A stretch of 7,340 nucleotides of DNA, from the NCBI GenBank assembly GCA_030640865.1, contig DAOWIP010000115.1:1-7340 (forward strand), written 5' to 3'. This DNA comes from Sedimentisphaerales bacterium. GTDB lineage: Bacteria > Planctomycetota > Phycisphaerae > Sedimentisphaerales > SM23-30. The notes below the pieces were generated by a model, which worked only from the letters and a program-made list of their open reading frames with translations, ran no database searches and was not told the DNA's origin. Positions 5,387 to 7,340 of the stretch are shown here, piece by piece (the first letter of the stretch is position 1; each line of letters begins with the position of its first letter). Both the position numbers and the translations under genes were made by a program.

Positions 5387-6424
5387 TTACTTTTGGAGCG
5401 AATCGTTATCGATCCTGTAATCTGCGGGTTTTAATCCTTTTTTATGTTTGCCCGTGCCAATTTGATTGGGATTATATTCGCCGACAAAATCAACCTTACT
5501 TTTAGCCGGAATCCTGTCCTTCATACCCACGCACCAGTAACAGCCGTTGATAAGCAGACGTCGGAATCCTTCGCTTTTCAGATCGCCCACATGGCCCATT
5601 GTGGTGGTGAAGACTCGGGCGGTTTTGCCCTGGGTGCCGGCATAAGTCTTAAGCCAGGCCACAGGTACGAGTTTCTTGTCAGGTTGAGGTTTATCTTTCG
5701 GGTCCATACCCACAAGCACCTGTCCCATTATCAACGGTTTGCAGTCCCCGTGCAGTGTTGAAATGGCGTAAAGATCGGAGGGTCCCCAAATATCATCACA
5801 GCCTTTCACGACAGGATGCTTTTCCATCCCTTTGGCGATAAGTCCGCGAGTACTTTCCTTTTTATGGCGGCCATAGTGGGCGACCCAGGTCTCACCCAAA
5901 ACCTGGCGTCCGAACCCTCCATTAAATTCTTTGTTTCTGAAACTATATTTTGCGTATGGGCTGTCTTTATGTTTTTCATATTTGAACGCATGGGTTGCCG
6001 TTCTCAATCCCATAATCGGTTTGCCGGAGTTGATATAACCATCAATATATTTCATCTGCCTATCGGGAAGTTCGCGAAAACGGCTGAAAATAACCATCAG
6101 GTCCGCCGTTTCCAGATTTTCGAGGCCGGGGATATTATCGAGTGTTGAGGGATCGATCCGGCCGGTCCGCTTATTGACGGCAAACAGTACCGTGCACTTA
6201 AAGCCGTGATGTACAGCCGCGATTTTGGCGAACTGGGGAATTAACTCTTCTGAACGGTATTCGTCATCGCCGGCAATAAAGACTATGTGTCTGCCCTTGC
6301 CCGGGCCGTTTTTGCCCTCAAATACAATCCAGTGGTCATCGGCCAGCCCTGGATTGTCTAACAGGCATGTCAACCACACAAATGTTAATATCCAGATTTT
6401 CATTATATGTTTTATTGTGTGCAT
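5387..6424 (-). CDS. Exported ThuA-like domain protein
   Basis: The 345-residue protein begins with a signal peptide: a basic start, hydrophobic 'IWILTFVWLTCLL' (10-22) and a likely signal peptidase I site after 'NPGLA' (about residue 29), so it is probably periplasmic or secreted. The mature part is a ThuA-like (class I glutamine amidotransferase-like) fold: 'HIVFIAGDDEYRSEE' (46-60), 'ADLMVIFSRFRELPD' (107-121), 'GLRTATHAF' (139-147), 'GETWVAHYG' (177-185) and 'TTTMGH' (273-278). This form is very common in Planctomycetota, often near carbohydrate-processing genes, but its reaction is not established. The catalytic cysteine of true amidotransferases is not evident; the strand-turn position reads 'LRTATH'. 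The ATG at 6424 has a weak AAGAG site. An internal ATG at 6403 would shorten the signal n-region. It lies 69 bp downstream of the NrpR-like gene, same strand, possibly co-transcribed. Confidence 0.85.
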   Translation of the reverse strand: MHTIKHIMKIWILTFVWLTCLLDNPGLADDHWIVFEGKNGPGKGRHIVFIAGDDEYRSEELIPQFAKIAAVHHGFKCTVLFAVNKRTGRIDPSTLDNIPGLENLETADLMVIFSRFRELPDRQMKYIDGYINSGKPIMGLRTATHAFKYEKHKDSPYAKYSFRNKEFNGGFGRQVLGETWVAHYGRHKKESTRGLIAKGMEKHPVVKGCDDIWGPSDLYAISTLHGDCKPLIMGQVLVGMDPKDKPQPDKKLVPVAWLKTYAGTQGKTARVFTTTMGHVGDLKSEGFRRLLINGCYWCVGMKDRIPAKSKVDFVGEYNPNQIGTGKHKKGLKPADYRIDNDSLQK

Positions 6425-6493
6425 GGCACTCTTATTTATACGATAAAGTTACAAATGAAGCCATAGGAATTTTTGCAATTAGCCATATGCAGA

Positions 6494-7340
6494 CTAAATG
6501 GTTTGGAGCTGCTGGAAATCGCAGAGTTCGTGCAGAGAACTATTTACCGTAACCGTACCGCTTTCTTCAAGTGCCGCGATGGGGTTCAGGCCGCCGGCAA
6601 CTATCAACCCCACATGGCCGGTGGTAACGGGGATGTCCAGAAGCGGTTGATTGGGTTTGCCCATCATCAAAACCCCGCCCAGTCCGATTTTCTCAAGTCT
6701 TTCTAAGAGGTCTTTTGTGGCGGATAACGCGGCTATAGGGATTTCACGAAAACTGGCCCCGATACTGCCCGTTCCGGTGCTCACCGCCCGAACTACTGAA
6801 GTCATTTTGCTTTTAATAAAGATTTCCAATGGATCCAGAGTTGAACCATTGTAGTTTATAATCTGGCTGAAGCGAACCGGTATGCCATCACTCAACTCCA
6901 ACAGGCCGCCGAATCGGCTGGTCATGCTTATTCCGTGGCTGAGCAGAATACCATTAATGGTAACCGAGCAAATTGTTCCGATGGTTGTATGATTATCGGG
7001 AACCTTGATATTTTGTATCATTTGGCTGGAGGAATTAATCCGCACGTATCGGCCCATTCCCAGTTTGGCATGAATGACGCGAGTTATCAAATCGAGGACA
7101 TAATCAGTGTCCGATGTATTAATTGTAGATATATTTAAAATAACGGTTCCGTCCATACTGTTGTCGTCGAAATTCATCTGGTAGGTCAGTTTATCGATTC
7201 GGGAATTAACAAAACCGACTTTATCTATGGCTATAGCAACCTCCAGTTCTTTACGGCCAATCTCGGTAATAATGTGACCGCGACGTCCCAGATTTTTCGT
7301 CATCCCTTTCCGATCGGTCAGAGTAAGGTAATAGCGAACC
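6494..7340 (-). CDS. nrpR: NrpR-family transcriptional regulator (winged helix plus DUF128/NRD domain), 5' partial
   Basis: The reading frame stays open to the right edge, so the ATG at 7303 is internal and the true start lies outside; 281 residues are visible. The first 30 ('VRYYLTLTDRKG' then 'NLGRRGHIIT') are the end of the recognition helix and the wing of an NrpR-type winged-helix domain. The rest (from about 39, 'DKVGFVNSRIDKL') is one complete NRD/DUF128 domain with 'RFGGLLE' (142-148), 'TLDPLEIFIK' (167-176), 'GASFREIP' (194-201) and 'GGLNP' (251-255, approximate). In methanogens NrpR represses nitrogen-assimilation genes and releases DNA on binding 2-oxoglutarate. Bacterial members are less studied, so ligand and targets here are inference. 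A single NRD after the helix-turn-helix resembles the NrpRI type rather than the two-NRD form. The archaeal operator pattern GGAA-N6-TTCC is absent from the intergenic regions of this window. Confidence 0.88.
   Translation of the reverse strand, partial: VRYYLTLTDRKGMTKNLGRRGHIITEIGRKELEVAIAIDKVGFVNSRIDKLTYQMNFDDNSMDGTVILNISTINTSDTDYVLDLITRVIHAKLGMGRYVRINSSSQMIQNIKVPDNHTTIGTICSVTINGILLSHGISMTSRFGGLLELSDGIPVRFSQIINYNGSTLDPLEIFIKSKMTSVVRAVSTGTGSIGASFREIPIAALSATKDLLERLEKIGLGGVLMMGKPNQPLLDIPVTTGHVGLIVAGGLNPIAALEESGTVTVNSSLHELCDFQQLQTI

Noticed and set aside
5376..5388. CAGGCCTG followed by TTTTT as a terminator
   Set aside because: An 8-bp palindrome with no loop cannot form a stable hairpin. 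The T-run overlaps the ThuA stop codon.
6425..6470. Promoter directly upstream of the ThuA gene (TATAAA near its start on the minus strand)
   Set aside because: No -35-like hexamer occurs 16-18 bp upstream of it, so it is probably just AT-rich sequence.
6494..7303. ATG at 7303 as the start of the NrpR-like gene
   Set aside because: The frame remains open to the window edge, and the extra residues ('VRYYLTLTDRKG') continue the expected winged-helix domain. The gene is 5' partial.

Overview
The window looks like a piece of a planctomycete-type (PVC superphylum) chromosome of roughly balanced base composition. The main clues are a secreted ThuA-like protein of the kind abundant in Planctomycetota, a GAF plus HD-GYP protein whose N-terminal 'SYEELALLHRMS' helix is of a style I associate with that group, and a bacterial member of the NrpR/DUF128 family. 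The phylum assignment is inference from protein style. No rRNA, tRNA, phage, transposase or CRISPR sequence is visible.

Left part (1-2101). The C-terminal end of a response-regulator receiver domain runs in from the left edge. It is followed on the same strand by a GAF plus HD-GYP protein, probably a cyclic-di-GMP phosphodiesterase, so the pair reads as a signalling unit. A compact pair of palindromes lies between them, just ahead of the preferred HD-GYP start. A divergent Nudix-superfamily protein faces the HD-GYP gene tail to tail, with only 4 bp between the stop codons. It has its own clear promoter and ribosome binding site.

Middle (2102-5249). A 460-bp divergent intergenic region separates the Nudix gene from a two-gene transporter operon. 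It holds a good sigma70-like promoter facing each way. Between them is a dense mosaic of about eight small hairpins, including three copies of a GTCCC-N3-GGGAC core and two REP-like units with a GTAG foot. The operon encodes two glutamate-type symporters from unrelated families: a DAACS/GltP-type carrier, predicted to be made from a leaderless or nearly leaderless mRNA, then a GltS-type carrier with a TTG start and a strong Shine-Dalgarno site.

Right part (5250-7340, minus strand). A gene for an NrpR-like transcriptional regulator enters from the right edge and lacks its 5' end. It lies 69 bp upstream of, and in the same orientation as, a gene for an exported ThuA-like protein. NrpR proteins regulate nitrogen assimilation in archaea, so a nitrogen regulator close to two glutamate carriers suggests a nitrogen or glutamate theme. 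No sequence evidence links the regulator to the carriers.

I do not see a defence system, biosynthetic cluster or other clearly new multi-gene system. The most unusual signals are the hairpin mosaic, the paired unrelated glutamate carriers and the predicted leaderless start.
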